From assembly GCF_020179475.1 (NCBI RefSeq), contig NZ_JAILXZ010000001.1:1054001-1118000 (forward strand): a DNA stretch of 64,000 nucleotides, in the 5' to 3' direction. Of the stretch, positions 36,521-45,400 are shown piece by piece. The notes under the pieces are model-generated. The model saw nothing but the letters and a program-made list of their open reading frames with translations, was not told the DNA's origin and did not search any database. Position 1 is the stretch's first letter. Each line of letters starts with the position of its first letter. This DNA is from Novosphingobium huizhouense. Its GTDB lineage: Bacteria > Pseudomonadota > Alphaproteobacteria > Sphingomonadales > Sphingomonadaceae. Position numbers and translations under genes: made by a program.

Positions 36521-37042
36521 TCAGGCGTTGGCGACGCGCGCGGCGCGGCTCGCCATGACTTTTGCGCCGACGAAGAATATCCCGCCGAAGTAGAGCGCCG
36601 ACAGCGCGATCGAGGCAAAGACGTTGGCGAAGCTCTCGCCCGCCTGGATCAGCGGCGCGTTCATCACGGTCACGAACAGCATGTAGCTGGCGTTGAACAC
36701 CAGCGGCAGGCGCTGGGCGATGACCATGAACAGCGCAACGACGATGATGCCGAGCGCGAGCAACACCAGCGCGGCGTTGCCGGTAACCGTGCCGTACTGC
36801 ACGAGGTAGCTGGTGGCGGTGCCGGCCAGCGCACCGATCACGGCGGCGGGCAGCTTCTTGATGTCGCTCGCATCGACGCTCGACCAGAACCACAGCAGGG
36901 TGAACCCGGCGTAGAGCGGCTGAAGGTGGAGCGCGGTGCCGATCGCGATGAACCCGGCGATCAGGACGACGGCGGCGAAGGTGATGGCGGCGGCGATACC
37001 GGTCGAAGGCGGTGGCGTTGCCGTATGGGAATCAGCAGACAT
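36521..37042 (-). CDS. Uncharacterised multi-spanning membrane protein
   Basis: This 173-aa protein begins with MSADSHTATPPPS behind a good AAGGAGAGG. About six hydrophobic segments follow, including ITFAAVVLIAGFIAIGTAL, LPAAVIGALAGTATSYLV, VLLALGIIVVALFMVIAQRL and VFASIALSALYFGGIFFVGA. It somewhat resembles DUF1097-type permease-like proteins, but I cannot confirm that. It is divergent from the aminotransferase gene and upstream of the GST gene on the same strand. Function is unknown. Confidence 0.75.
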   Translation of the reverse strand: MSADSHTATPPPSTGIAAAITFAAVVLIAGFIAIGTALHLQPLYAGFTLLWFWSSVDASDIKKLPAAVIGALAGTATSYLVQYGTVTGNAALVLLALGIIVVALFMVIAQRLPLVFNASYMLFVTVMNAPLIQAGESFANVFASIALSALYFGGIFFVGAKVMASRAARVANA

Positions 37043-37187
37043 GGACCTCTCCTTGATGCGCCTGGTTCGAGCCGGCGTCTGGCGGCATTGGGACATGACC
37101 GCGCCTGCCTGTCAATCACTTGACTAAGTAAGCGCGCGTATCGCATCGCGGATTTGAACCGCGCGGTCCCGGTTGCTAGGAGCGCGC

Positions 37188-38324
37188 ATGCCCGCGATCC
37201 TCGAACCGTTCCACGCCATCTCGATCTCCACCATCGCGCACCGGCTCAAGGCCGAAGGGCGCGACGTCATCCACATGGAGTTCGGCCAGCCATCGACCGG
37301 CGCGCCGGCCGCGGCCATCGCCGCCGCGCACCGCGTGCTCGACAACGACCCGATGGGCTACTGGCAGAGCGATGCGCTGAAGGCGCGGATCGTGCGCCAC
37401 TATGCCGAGACCTGCGGCGCGACGATCGCGCCCGAGCAGGTGATCCTGACCAACGGCGCCTCGCCGGCGCTGGTCATGGCGCTGTCGCTGCTGTTCGATC
37501 CCGGCGCGCGCGTGGCGATCGCGCGGCCGGGCTACGTCGCCTATCGCAACAACCTGCTGGCGCTGTTCATGGAGCCGGTGGAGCTGCCGTGCGGGCCGGA
37601 CGAGCGCTACCAGATCACTGCCGCCGCGCTGGAGGCGGTGGATCCCGCGCCCGACGGCGTGATCCTGGCGAGCCCCGCCAACCCGACCGGCACGGTGATC
37701 GCCGCCGACGAGCTGGCCCGGATCGTGGCGGTGTGCAAGGCGCGCGGGATCCGCTTGGTCTCGGACGAGATCTACCACGGCATCACCTACGGCGAGCCGG
37801 CGCTGTCAGTCGCCGGGCTCGATCCCGAGGCGCTGATCGTCAACAGCTTCTCGAAATACTTCAGCATGGCGGGCTGGCGGCTCGGCTGGCTGATCGTGCC
37901 GCCCGCGCTGGTGACGCAGGCGATGGCGCGGATGGGCAACCTGTTCCTGACCCCGCCGTCGCTGGCCCAGCACGCCGGGCTGATCGCCTTCGACTGCCGC
38001 GACGAGCTGGAAGGCCATGTCGCGACGTATGCCCGCAACCGCGACCTGCTGCTGGCGGCGCTGCCCGAGCTGGGGCTTCAGCGCATCGCCCCGCCCGACG
38101 GCGCATTCTACATCTGGGCCGACATCGGCCACCTGACCGACGACAGCCTCGCCTTCTGCGAGCGGCTGGTGCGCGACACCGGAGTGTGCACCGCGCCGGG
38201 GATCGACTTCGATCCGGTCGAAGGTCGCCGCTACTTCCGCATGAGCTTCGCGGTTTCGACCCCGCTGGTCGAGGAAGCGATCGCGCGGATGAAGCCGTGG
38301 TTTGCCGCCCAGAAGAAGGATTGA
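37188..38324 (+). CDS. Class I/II pyridoxal-phosphate aminotransferase
   Basis: This 378-aa fold-type I enzyme is read from ATG 37188 behind CTAGGAG. The PLP lysine is Lys223 in NSFSKYFSMAGWRLGW. Other signature elements are EFGQPSTGAP near the N-terminus, LTNGASPALVMAL (phosphate-binding turn), SPANPTGTVI (Asn for the PLP O3') and the carboxylate-binding arginine in YFRMSFA. It transfers amino groups from an amino acid to a keto acid in the cytoplasm. The family (AspC/PatA/DapL-like) is clear but substrate specificity is not. Confidence 0.9.
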   Translation: MPAILEPFHAISISTIAHRLKAEGRDVIHMEFGQPSTGAPAAAIAAAHRVLDNDPMGYWQSDALKARIVRHYAETCGATIAPEQVILTNGASPALVMALSLLFDPGARVAIARPGYVAYRNNLLALFMEPVELPCGPDERYQITAAALEAVDPAPDGVILASPANPTGTVIAADELARIVAVCKARGIRLVSDEIYHGITYGEPALSVAGLDPEALIVNSFSKYFSMAGWRLGWLIVPPALVTQAMARMGNLFLTPPSLAQHAGLIAFDCRDELEGHVATYARNRDLLLAALPELGLQRIAPPDGAFYIWADIGHLTDDSLAFCERLVRDTGVCTAPGIDFDPVEGRRYFRMSFAVSTPLVEEAIARMKPWFAAQKKD

Positions 38325-38399
38325 GCTCGGGCCGCGCTGCAATGCGGCGGGGCGACCCCATATCGCGGATCACATGGTCCCCGAGGGAGTTTGCCCGTC

Positions 38400-39509
38400 A
38401 TGCCCAAGCCCAGATTGTTCGAGCCCGTCACCGTGGGTGACCTGACCCTCGCCAACCGCATCGTCATTGCGCCGATGTGCCAGTATTCTGCCGAGGATGG
38501 GCAGATGACCGACTGGCACACGATCCACCTCGGCCAGCTTGCCCTGTCGGGCGCCGGCCTGCTGACGATCGAGGCCACCGCAGTGCTGCCCGAGGGGCGA
38601 ATCAGCTACGCCGATGTGGGTCTGTGGGACGACGCCACCGAAGCGGCGATGGCGCGCACGCTCGCCGCCGTGCGTCGTCACTCGCCGATGCCCATTGCCA
38701 TCCAGCTGGCGCACGCCGGGCGCAAGGCATCGACCGCAAGGCCGTGGGACGGGGGCAAGCAGATCGCACCCGACGCCGCCAATGGCTGGCAAACCGTCGC
38801 GCCGTCCGCGCTCGCGCATGGCGAGGACGAAAATCCCCCGGTCGAACTCGACCGGGCCGAACTCGAGCGTATCCGCGACGCCTTTGCCGATGCCGCGAAG
38901 CGGGCAGCGCGGCTGGGGCTCGACGCGGTGCAGATCCACGCCGCGCACGGTTATCTGCTGCACCAGTTCCTCTCGCCGATTTCTAACCGGCGGACGGACG
39001 ACTATGGCGGCAGCCTCGAGAACCGGATGCGCTTCCCGCTCGAGGTGTTCGACGCGGTGCGCGCGGCCTTCCCGGCAGACCGCCCGGTCAGCGTGCGCGT
39101 GTCGGGCAGCGACTGGATCGAAGGCGGCTGGGACGAGGCCCAGACGATCGCCTTCGCCAAGGCGCTCGAAGCGCGCGGCGCGGCGGCGATCCACGTCTCG
39201 AGCGGCGGGCTCGATCCCGCGCAGGCGATCCCGGTCGGCCCCAACTACCAGGTGCCGCTGGCGCGCGCGGTGCGGCAGGCGGTGTCGATTCCGGTGGTGG
39301 CGGTCGGCCTCATCACGCAAGCGCAGCAGGCCGAGGCGATCGTCGCGACCGGCGATGCCGATCTCGTCGCGGTGGCGCGGGCGATGCTCTACGATCCGCA
39401 CTGGCCCTGGCACGTCGCCGCCGAACTCGGCGCGCAGGTTTCGGCCCCGAGCCAGTACCTGCGCAGCCAGCCGCGGCAGTATCGCGACCTGCTCCAGCCC
39501 TATGCCTGA
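38400..39509 (+). CDS. NADH:flavin oxidoreductase, Old Yellow Enzyme (YqjM-like) family
   Basis: This 369-aa FMN-dependent ene-reductase has a TIM-barrel fold. Visible motifs are NRIVIAPMCQYSAEDG (Cys and Tyr as in the thermophilic-like/YqjM subclass), IQLAHAGRKAS, and the hallmark VQIHAAHGYLLHQFLSPISN followed by RRTDDYGGSLENR. The phosphate-binding VAVARAMLYDPHWP lies near the C-terminus. It would reduce activated C=C bonds using NAD(P)H; the physiological substrate is unknown. The ATG at 38400 has GAGGGAG upstream. The gene ends at a strong terminator hairpin. Confidence 0.92.
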   Translation: MPKPRLFEPVTVGDLTLANRIVIAPMCQYSAEDGQMTDWHTIHLGQLALSGAGLLTIEATAVLPEGRISYADVGLWDDATEAAMARTLAAVRRHSPMPIAIQLAHAGRKASTARPWDGGKQIAPDAANGWQTVAPSALAHGEDENPPVELDRAELERIRDAFADAAKRAARLGLDAVQIHAAHGYLLHQFLSPISNRRTDDYGGSLENRMRFPLEVFDAVRAAFPADRPVSVRVSGSDWIEGGWDEAQTIAFAKALEARGAAAIHVSSGGLDPAQAIPVGPNYQVPLARAVRQAVSIPVVAVGLITQAQQAEAIVATGDADLVAVARAMLYDPHWPWHVAAELGAQVSAPSQYLRSQPRQYRDLLQPYA

Positions 39510-39515
39510 AACGAG

Positions 39516-39543
39516 AAGGGCGGCGCCGTGAAGCGCCGCCCTT
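39516..39543. terminator. Bidirectional intrinsic terminator
   Basis: An 11-bp perfect stem (AAGGGCGGCGC with GCGCCGCCCTT) and a 6-nt loop CGTGAA sit between the convergent oxidoreductase and autotransporter genes, 7 nt after the first stop and 29 nt beyond the second. It can serve both strands, although the T tract is short. Confidence 0.75.
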
Positions 39544-39571
39544 GCACGGGTCCGGTGGCCGAAGCCGCTGA

Positions 39572-42500
39572 TTACATCGCGATGCTGAACGAGGCGCGCG
39601 CGGTGTAGGCCATGCCGCCGCCCTGGATCTTTTCGGCGCCGCCCGAAAGCTTCCAGGTGTAGTCGAGCCCGCCCTGGAGGATGCTGAGCGAGCCGACCCA
39701 GGCCGACTTGAGCGTTTCCGGGGTCAGCGTGTAGCTGCCGCCGCTGCCGGTTTCGACCGCGAGCGTACCGAGGTCGCCCGACAGGCGGTTGCGGCGGCCG
39801 CCTTCGAGCTCGACGGTGAAGGGGCGGCCTTCGTAGCTCGATTCGCCCGCGCTCCACGCCGCGACCAGCGTGGTGTTGGCGTTGAGCACGCTCGAATTGC
39901 GGCTGCCCACGGTCAGCGCGATCGCGGCATCGCCGGTTTCGGCATAGTCGTTCTCGTGCAGGCGGTAGTATTCGAGCGTCGCCTTGGGCTTGAGCGAGAA
40001 CCCGCTGCCGAAGCCGAGCTGGTAGGACACGCCGCCCGACGCCGAGGCGAGGTTGCCGTTCCACTTGCCGGCCGCGGCATAACCGAAGTCGCTGCCCGAG
40101 ACGGTGCCGGTGAAGTTGCGCGTCGACTTGAAGTTGGTCTTGGCGAACGAGCCGCGGGCATAGGCGTAGAACGGGCCGCTGGCGAGGCGCCAGTGCAGGC
40201 CGAATTCGTAGCTCGAGCCCTTCACCTTCTGGTAGTCGCCGGTCTTGGCGTTGCCCGAGAAGTAGAGGAACGAGGCGCCGACGTTGCCGAAGCCGAAGCG
40301 GCGCTCGAGCCCTGCCGAAATGCCGAAGCCGTCGGTCTTGAAGCCGGCGCCCGAGGCATCGGCCTGGCGCGTGCCGCGGAAGTAGATCGGCTCGAGCCAG
40401 CCGCCGAAATCGCTGATCGTGAAGATCGAGGAATCGTCGGAGACGTGCTGCGAGGCGAGCCGCGAGGCGCGCGTGACGAGGTCGAAGGCGCCGCCGTTGA
40501 ACACCGGCAGCAGCTGGCTGAACTGGCTCTGCAGCGCGGCGGTGTCGGCGACCTGGAGCAGGCTCGTCTGCAGCGTGCTGTAGTCGCCGGCGTTGTCGAG
40601 GATCGCGTCGTAGGCGGCAGCCTGCGCGGCGTTGAGGCCGAGCTGGGCGGCGCTCTTGCGCGAGATCGTCAGCAGCAGGTCGTTGTTGGTCTGCGACAGC
40701 GTGCCGTTGAACAGCACCGGCATGTTGAGCGCCGAGGCGTCGATCGTGTCGACCCCGGTCAGCGAGCCGGCGCTGACCACGGTGTAGGTGCCCTCGGCCT
40801 TGGCGAGCGAGGAGACGGTGGCCGAGATCTTGGCGCCGCTGGTGAAGGTCGCGGTATCGGCGACCAGCTTGGAGGCGGTGCCGGTGGCGCCGTCGACGTA
40901 GACGCGCAGCGTGCCGTTGGCGCCGACATTGAGCGCGTGCAGCGTGGTCGTGCCGGTGGCGTTGGCGCCGAAGGTCCCGCCGTTGACATTGACCGTCAGC
41001 TGCGAACCGCCGGTGACCGAGCCGAGCCAGCGCGCGCCGTCGGCGAGCGTGACGGTGGTGAGCTGGCCATTGGCGACGACATTGCCGGTCAGGCGCGAAT
41101 TGCCGGTCATCGACAGGGTGCCGGTGCCGCTGCCGAAGTCGATGTTGCCGATGTACTTGGCGTCGTCGGCGAGCTTGACCGTGTCGTCGCCCGCGCCGAG
41201 GAACGCCGTTCCGGTGACCTTGCCGCTCTGGATGTCGAGCGTGTCGTTGCCCGAGCCGGTGTAGATGTTGCCGGTGATCGAGGTGTAGACCGTGGCGCTG
41301 TCGACGTTGTAGCCGCTCGCCGCCTTGTCCGAGGTCTGGCTGGCGGCGTCGGTCGAATTGAGCGACTGCTTGATCGTGACGCCGCTGGTGTTGGCCGAAA
41401 GGTCGATGGCGGCGAGCTTGTCCTCGCTCGACCCGGTGACAGTGATGTCGCCGGTGTTGTTGAGCGTCGTCAGCGTGCCCGAAAGATCGCGGATCGCGTA
41501 GGATGCGCCGATGCCGGGCGAGGAGATGACCGCCTTGATCGTGCCGTCGTTGGTCAGCGTCGTAGCGGTCGAGCCGGCGTTGATCAGCAGCGCGACGGCC
41601 GAGGAATCGACCGTGTTGGCGGTGATCGAGCCCTTCACCCCGATGCCGTTGGTCAGCGTGACCGCGCCGCCCTTGCCGCCGATGACGACGCCGTAGGCAT
41701 CGGTCGCGGAATAGAACGCCGAGGAGACGACTGCGCCGTCGATGCCGACCGAGTAGGTTCCGAGGTTGGTGGTGCCGCCGCCGATGGTGGTGTCGGTGGC
41801 GCCGCCGATCAGCAGCGCCGGGCCGTTGCCATAGGCGGTGATCGCGCCGGTCGACTGGTCGCTCGCCGAGCTCGACGAGGGCGCGTAGACGAGCACGCCC
41901 TTGGCGACGTTGCCCGAGACCGCGACCGCGGCGACGCCGCTCTGCAGCGCGCTGCGGGGCAGGGTGAGGGTGGCGCCGGCGTCGGTGGTGATCGTGGTGC
42001 CCTGGCGCAGCGTGCCGTTGATCTTGAGCGCGCCGCCGACATCGCCGCCCACGGCGAGCAGCTGCGTGCCGGCGCCCGCGACCTGAATGGTGCCGCCGAC
42101 GGTCACGTCGCCGGTGACCGCGCCGGTGCGGATGGCGGTGCTGCGGTCGCCGATCACGGTGATCGTGCCGCTGTTCGTGAAGCTGCCGGAAAGGGTCGAA
42201 TCGATCGCGATGGCCGCCGAATCGAGGCCGTCGAGCGTGATCGTGCCGCTGTTGCTGACCGACCCGGTCAACGTCCCGCCGGCGCCGACATGAATGCCGT
42301 AGCGGTTCGAGACGGTGGCGAGCGGGCCGTCGGCGATCTGGTTGCCGTCGGTATCGGACACCGAGTAGGTCTGCGTGACGATGATCGTGCCGGCGTTGCC
42401 GATCGTCGTCGCAACCGGCGCAATGAAGATGCCGGTTGCGTTGTCGCCTTCGCCCGCGGTGATCGTGCCGCCGCTGGCGACGGTGACGGTGTTGGCGGAA

Positions 42501-42727
42501 TCGACGGTGACCGCGGTGCCGCTCGGGATCTTGAGGTTGCCGCCGCTGGCGATCGTCACGTTGCCCGCGCTCGAGGTGGCGAGCGGCGTGGTCGAGGTGG
42601 TCGAGATGGTCGTGTCCGCCATCGCCGGGGCGGCGGCCAGCAGGCCGGCGGGAACCAGCGCCGCGGCAATCACCGCGCGCGCTGCGGTCGAGGCAAGGTA
42701 ACGATCGTGACGAAGACGCAGCATCAT
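39572..42727 (-). CDS. Large autotransporter (type V secretion) with repetitive passenger
   Basis: This 1051-aa surface protein begins at tandem ATGs (42727, 42724), with an extended signal peptide ending in APAMADTTIS. The passenger (to about residue 770) is rich in Gly, Thr, Ser and Asn, with recurring N-x-GTI/SGTIT-type strands (for example SNSGTITLDG, TNSGTITVIG, NAGTIIVTQ), as in beta-helical adhesins. The last ~270 residues form an autotransporter barrel (GWLEPIYFRGTRQADASGAG; FGLHWRLASGPFYAYARGSF), ending ARASFSIAM. Likely roles are adhesion or aggregation; no catalytic motif was seen. It is divergent from an ECF sigma gene that may control envelope genes. A stable hairpin lies in its leader. 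Confidence 0.9.
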   Translation of the reverse strand: MMLRLRHDRYLASTAARAVIAAALVPAGLLAAAPAMADTTISTTSTTPLATSSAGNVTIASGGNLKIPSGTAVTVDSANTVTVASGGTITAGEGDNATGIFIAPVATTIGNAGTIIVTQTYSVSDTDGNQIADGPLATVSNRYGIHVGAGGTLTGSVSNSGTITLDGLDSAAIAIDSTLSGSFTNSGTITVIGDRSTAIRTGAVTGDVTVGGTIQVAGAGTQLLAVGGDVGGALKINGTLRQGTTITTDAGATLTLPRSALQSGVAAVAVSGNVAKGVLVYAPSSSSASDQSTGAITAYGNGPALLIGGATDTTIGGGTTNLGTYSVGIDGAVVSSAFYSATDAYGVVIGGKGGAVTLTNGIGVKGSITANTVDSSAVALLINAGSTATTLTNDGTIKAVISSPGIGASYAIRDLSGTLTTLNNTGDITVTGSSEDKLAAIDLSANTSGVTIKQSLNSTDAASQTSDKAASGYNVDSATVYTSITGNIYTGSGNDTLDIQSGKVTGTAFLGAGDDTVKLADDAKYIGNIDFGSGTGTLSMTGNSRLTGNVVANGQLTTVTLADGARWLGSVTGGSQLTVNVNGGTFGANATGTTTLHALNVGANGTLRVYVDGATGTASKLVADTATFTSGAKISATVSSLAKAEGTYTVVSAGSLTGVDTIDASALNMPVLFNGTLSQTNNDLLLTISRKSAAQLGLNAAQAAAYDAILDNAGDYSTLQTSLLQVADTAALQSQFSQLLPVFNGGAFDLVTRASRLASQHVSDDSSIFTISDFGGWLEPIYFRGTRQADASGAGFKTDGFGISAGLERRFGFGNVGASFLYFSGNAKTGDYQKVKGSSYEFGLHWRLASGPFYAYARGSFAKTNFKSTRNFTGTVSGSDFGYAAAGKWNGNLASASGGVSYQLGFGSGFSLKPKATLEYYRLHENDYAETGDAAIALTVGSRNSSVLNANTTLVAAWSAGESSYEGRPFTVELEGGRRNRLSGDLGTLAVETGSGGSYTLTPETLKSAWVGSLSILQGGLDYTWKLSGGAEKIQGGGMAYTARASFSIAM

Positions 42728-42745
42728 GGGTCCATCCGGCAAGAA

Positions 42746-42783
42746 GCGCCCGCGACCGGTAATCCAGACCGGTCCACGGGCGC
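42746..42783 (-). promoter_or_regulatory. Stable hairpin in the autotransporter mRNA leader
   Basis: A two-part stem, outer arms GCGCCCG/CGGGCGC and inner arms ACCGGT/ACCGGT around the loop AATCCAG, ends about 18 nt before the autotransporter start. It could hold back translation or stabilise the transcript. The remaining DNA up to the sigma gene (to 43047) holds no gene; it has an AT-rich stretch at about 42930-42965 that may contain the divergent promoters. Confidence 0.45.
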
Positions 42784-43047
42784 AGGAGTTCGTCGGCCTG
42801 CCGCGCGAAAACTGTGCGCGACCGGCAAGACAAGGGGTGGAAATCGCACGGCAGGTCCGGGGGCGGCACCGCACGACTTCCGCATGCACCAACGCGACTA
42901 GCACACGGACCCCTTCGTGCGCCCCCAAAAAAATTGCCCGCGGCTGACGGTTTCGTAAATTTTCGGTTCAGGCGCCAGAGACCAGCTAGACGGCCATCAA
43001 GGGGGTTGGACGGAGACTTGCGTGCGCCACTGCCAGAGACCCGCCGC

Positions 43048-43749
43048 ATGATGTTCCACGGCGATATCCAGCGCCACGCCGACGTCCTCGGCGAAGGCAG
43101 CTTTCCCCCCGAGCCGCTCGGCCGCCCGGCCGAACGCGGTGCGCAGGGCCGGCGGCGCTCCGATCCCGCGCTCGCCCGCGCCGACGATACCGCGCTGATG
43201 GCCGGCGTCGCTGCGGGCGATGCCGCCGCCTTCGCGCAGATCGTCGACCGCCACGTCGGCGCGCTCTACCGCGTCGCCATGCGCATGCTGGGCGATGCGC
43301 AAGAAGCCGAGGACGTGGTGCAGGAAGCCTTTGCACGCGTGTGGCAGCAGGCGCCGCGCTGGCAGCCGAGCGGCGCCGGACTGGTCGGCTGGCTCCACCG
43401 CGTGACGATCAACCTGTGCTTCGACCGCAAGCGCCGCTTCCGCGTGGTGCTGGCGCCCGAGCTGCCCGAGCAGGTCGACGAGGCCCCGCTCGCCGACGCC
43501 GCGATCGTGGCCGAGCAGGCGCGCGCCGAAGTCGCCCGCACGCTTGCCGACCTGCCCGAACGCTATCGCGCGGCGCTGGTGCTGTGCTACTACGAGGGCC
43601 TGTCGAACGCGCTTGCCGCCGAAGTGCTGGAGCTCAATATCAAGGCTATGGAATCGCTGCTGTTCCGCGCCCGTCGCCACATGCGCGACCTTCTCGAGAA
43701 GCGCGACGTGCGTTGCCTCGATCTCGTGCCGGCGAGCACGGCTGCGTGA
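43048..43749 (+). CDS. ECF-type RNA polymerase sigma factor
   Basis: This 233-aa group IV sigma factor has region 2 in AAFAQIVDRHVGALYRVAMR and MLGDAQEAEDVVQEAFARVW, followed by GWLHRVTINLCFDRKRR. Region 4 is LADLPERYRAALVLCYYEGL and SNALAAEVLELNIKAMESLL, then FRARRHMRDLL. An unusual ~45-residue hydrophilic N-terminal extension precedes region 2 if the first of two ATGs (43048/43051) is used. The stop overlaps the next gene as GTGA, so it is co-translated with a membrane protein likely to control it. Targets may include the divergent autotransporter; this is an inference. Confidence 0.9.
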   Translation: MMFHGDIQRHADVLGEGSFPPEPLGRPAERGAQGRRRSDPALARADDTALMAGVAAGDAAAFAQIVDRHVGALYRVAMRMLGDAQEAEDVVQEAFARVWQQAPRWQPSGAGLVGWLHRVTINLCFDRKRRFRVVLAPELPEQVDEAPLADAAIVAEQARAEVARTLADLPERYRAALVLCYYEGLSNALAAEVLELNIKAMESLLFRARRHMRDLLEKRDVRCLDLVPASTAA

Positions 43750-44594
43750 AGCGATCGCCGCCGTCCAATCCCGCGCTCGCCGAATCGGGACTCGATCGCG
43801 CGCTCGACCTGCTGGTCGCGCCGCAGGTTCCGGCAGGCCTTGCCGCGCGGATCGCGCACGAGGCGGTCCGCCGCCCGCAGGTTCCGGGCGCAGCGCCGGC
43901 GGCGCCGCTGGCGGCGCAGGCCTCCCTTCTTTCGACTTCGCTTCCGCCGGCCCCGCTTGCCGCAACCTTGCCCGGCCGTTCGCCGCCCGCCGCAGCGAAC
44001 GCCCTGCGCTGGCGTGCCGGCGCCGGCGTGGCGGCGCTGGCCGCAGGCCTCGCGCTCGTCGTGCTGGTCGGGCTGCCCCGGGGCGAGCAGGACGCAGCGA
44101 CCGCGCCGATTGCCGCGATCGCCGGCGAGGTTCGCTCCCCGGCGCCCGCCGGTGCGGACACGGCCGCGCCCTTAGCGCCGGTCGCTTCCGGCCAGCCGGT
44201 GGCGCTGGCCGCCGCGGCGGCGCAGGGCACCCCCGCCGGGTCGGCCGCCGCCGCGCGGACCGTGCGTGGCGCCGCAACGCGCGACGCTGCGGGCCCATCG
44301 GCTGCGGCAGAGCCGGACACCGGCGATGCGCCTGCGCTCGCCGCGGCGGTCCCACCCGGGCCGAGCGCAGCGGTCGCCGCTCCCAGCGCCGAGGATGCAG
44401 CACCGGTCGGACCGCGCGGGCCGATGGGGCCTTCGCTGCCGCAGGGCTTCGGCTATACCGGCGGCATCGCGGGCGGCCTGCCCGCCGGCGCGCCGGTGAC
44501 GATGTCGGGTGGCCCCGGTATGGGCGGATCGGGTATGGGCGGATCGGGCGTCGGCCCGGGCGCGGGACCGGGCGGCGGCGCGCATCCGTTCTGA
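43746..44594 (+). CDS. Ala/Pro/Gly-rich membrane protein coupled to the ECF sigma factor
   Basis: This 282-aa protein is read from a GTG overlapping the sigma stop. A short cytoplasmic segment (ESGLDRALDLLVAPQVPAGL) is followed by one membrane helix near residue 95 (AGVAALAAGLALVVLVGLP). The rest is low-complexity Ala/Pro, ending in a Gly-rich tail (GGPGMGGSGMGGSG) encoded partly by a 15-nt tandem repeat at 44520-44549. Position and single-pass topology suggest an anti-sigma or sigma-regulating membrane protein, but no zinc-binding anti-sigma motif is visible. Function is otherwise unknown. Confidence 0.65.
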   Translation: MKRSPPSNPALAESGLDRALDLLVAPQVPAGLAARIAHEAVRRPQVPGAAPAAPLAAQASLLSTSLPPAPLAATLPGRSPPAAANALRWRAGAGVAALAAGLALVVLVGLPRGEQDAATAPIAAIAGEVRSPAPAGADTAAPLAPVASGQPVALAAAAAQGTPAGSAAAARTVRGAATRDAAGPSAAAEPDTGDAPALAAAVPPGPSAAVAAPSAEDAAPVGPRGPMGPSLPQGFGYTGGIAGGLPAGAPVTMSGGPGMGGSGMGGSGVGPGAGPGGGAHPF

Positions 44595-44703
44595 CCCCGA
44601 TGTGGTCTGGCGCGCCGTCCGATCCACGATTAGAGCGCATCGGGGGGCTCCTGCGACGAGCGGTCCGGGCATGTCCACACGGCGATGAACGAAGGCGAAC
44701 GGG

Positions 44704-45390
44704 ATGAGCGGACGGATCCTGCTGGTAGAGGATGATCCGAAGATCGCGGACTACGTGGCGCAGGGGTTTTCCGAGCAGGGCTTTGCCGTCGACCGCGCCG
44801 ACAACGGCCGCGACGGGCTGTTCCTTGCCACCGACAGCCAGTTCGACGTGATCGTGCTCGACCGCATGCTGCCGGCGATGGACGGCCTTGCCGTGCTGCG
44901 CGCGCTGCGCGCGGCCGAGGTGGCGACGCCGGTGCTGATGCTTTCGGCCCAGGGCAGCACCGACGATCGCATCGGCGGGCTCAACGCGGGCGCGGACGAC
45001 TACCTCGGCAAGCCGTTCTCGTTCGCCGAGCTGCTTGCCCGGGTCCAGGCGCTGATGCGGCGCGGGGCGCACCAGCAGAAGGTGCAGGAGACCGCGCTGC
45101 GCTGCGGCGATCTCGAGCTCGACCGCCTGACCCGCCAGGTCCGCCGCGGCACGCGCAAGATCGCGTTGCAGCCGCGCGAGTTCCGCCTGCTCGAGTACCT
45201 GATGCTCCACCAGGGCGAGGTGGTGACCCGCACCATGCTGCTCGAGGCGGTGTGGGACTATCACTTCGATCCCGGCACCAACGTGATCGACGTGCACATC
45301 AGCCGTCTGCGCCGCAAGATCGACGACGGCGAGGACATGCCGCTGTTCCACACCGTGCGCGGCGCCGGCTATCGCCTCGCCGCCGACTGA
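44704..45390 (+). CDS. OmpR/PhoB-family response regulator
   Basis: This 228-aa two-component regulator has a receiver domain with LLVEDDPK, phospho-acceptor Asp53 in DVIVLDRMLPAMDG and lysine in LGKPFSFAELL. A winged-helix DNA-binding domain follows (LQPREFRLLEYLMLHQGEVV; TNVIDVHISRLRRKID; VRGAGYRLAAD). The style is close to QseB/PetR/CopR-type regulators. The cognate kinase gene starts 10 nt after its stop. Confidence 0.93.
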   Translation: MSGRILLVEDDPKIADYVAQGFSEQGFAVDRADNGRDGLFLATDSQFDVIVLDRMLPAMDGLAVLRALRAAEVATPVLMLSAQGSTDDRIGGLNAGADDYLGKPFSFAELLARVQALMRRGAHQQKVQETALRCGDLELDRLTRQVRRGTRKIALQPREFRLLEYLMLHQGEVVTRTMLLEAVWDYHFDPGTNVIDVHISRLRRKIDDGEDMPLFHTVRGAGYRLAAD

Positions 45391-45400
45391 GCCGGCCCCG

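Noticed and set aside
39956..42901. A ~980-codon plus-strand frame opposite the autotransporter
   Set aside because: The autotransporter has a signal peptide, repeats and barrel; the opposite frame is Asp/Arg/Ala/Val shadow sequence without motifs.
44520..44549. A 15-nt tandem repeat as a regulatory or phase-variable element
   Set aside because: It is an in-frame Gly/Met/Ser coding repeat of only two copies; a length change would not shift the frame.
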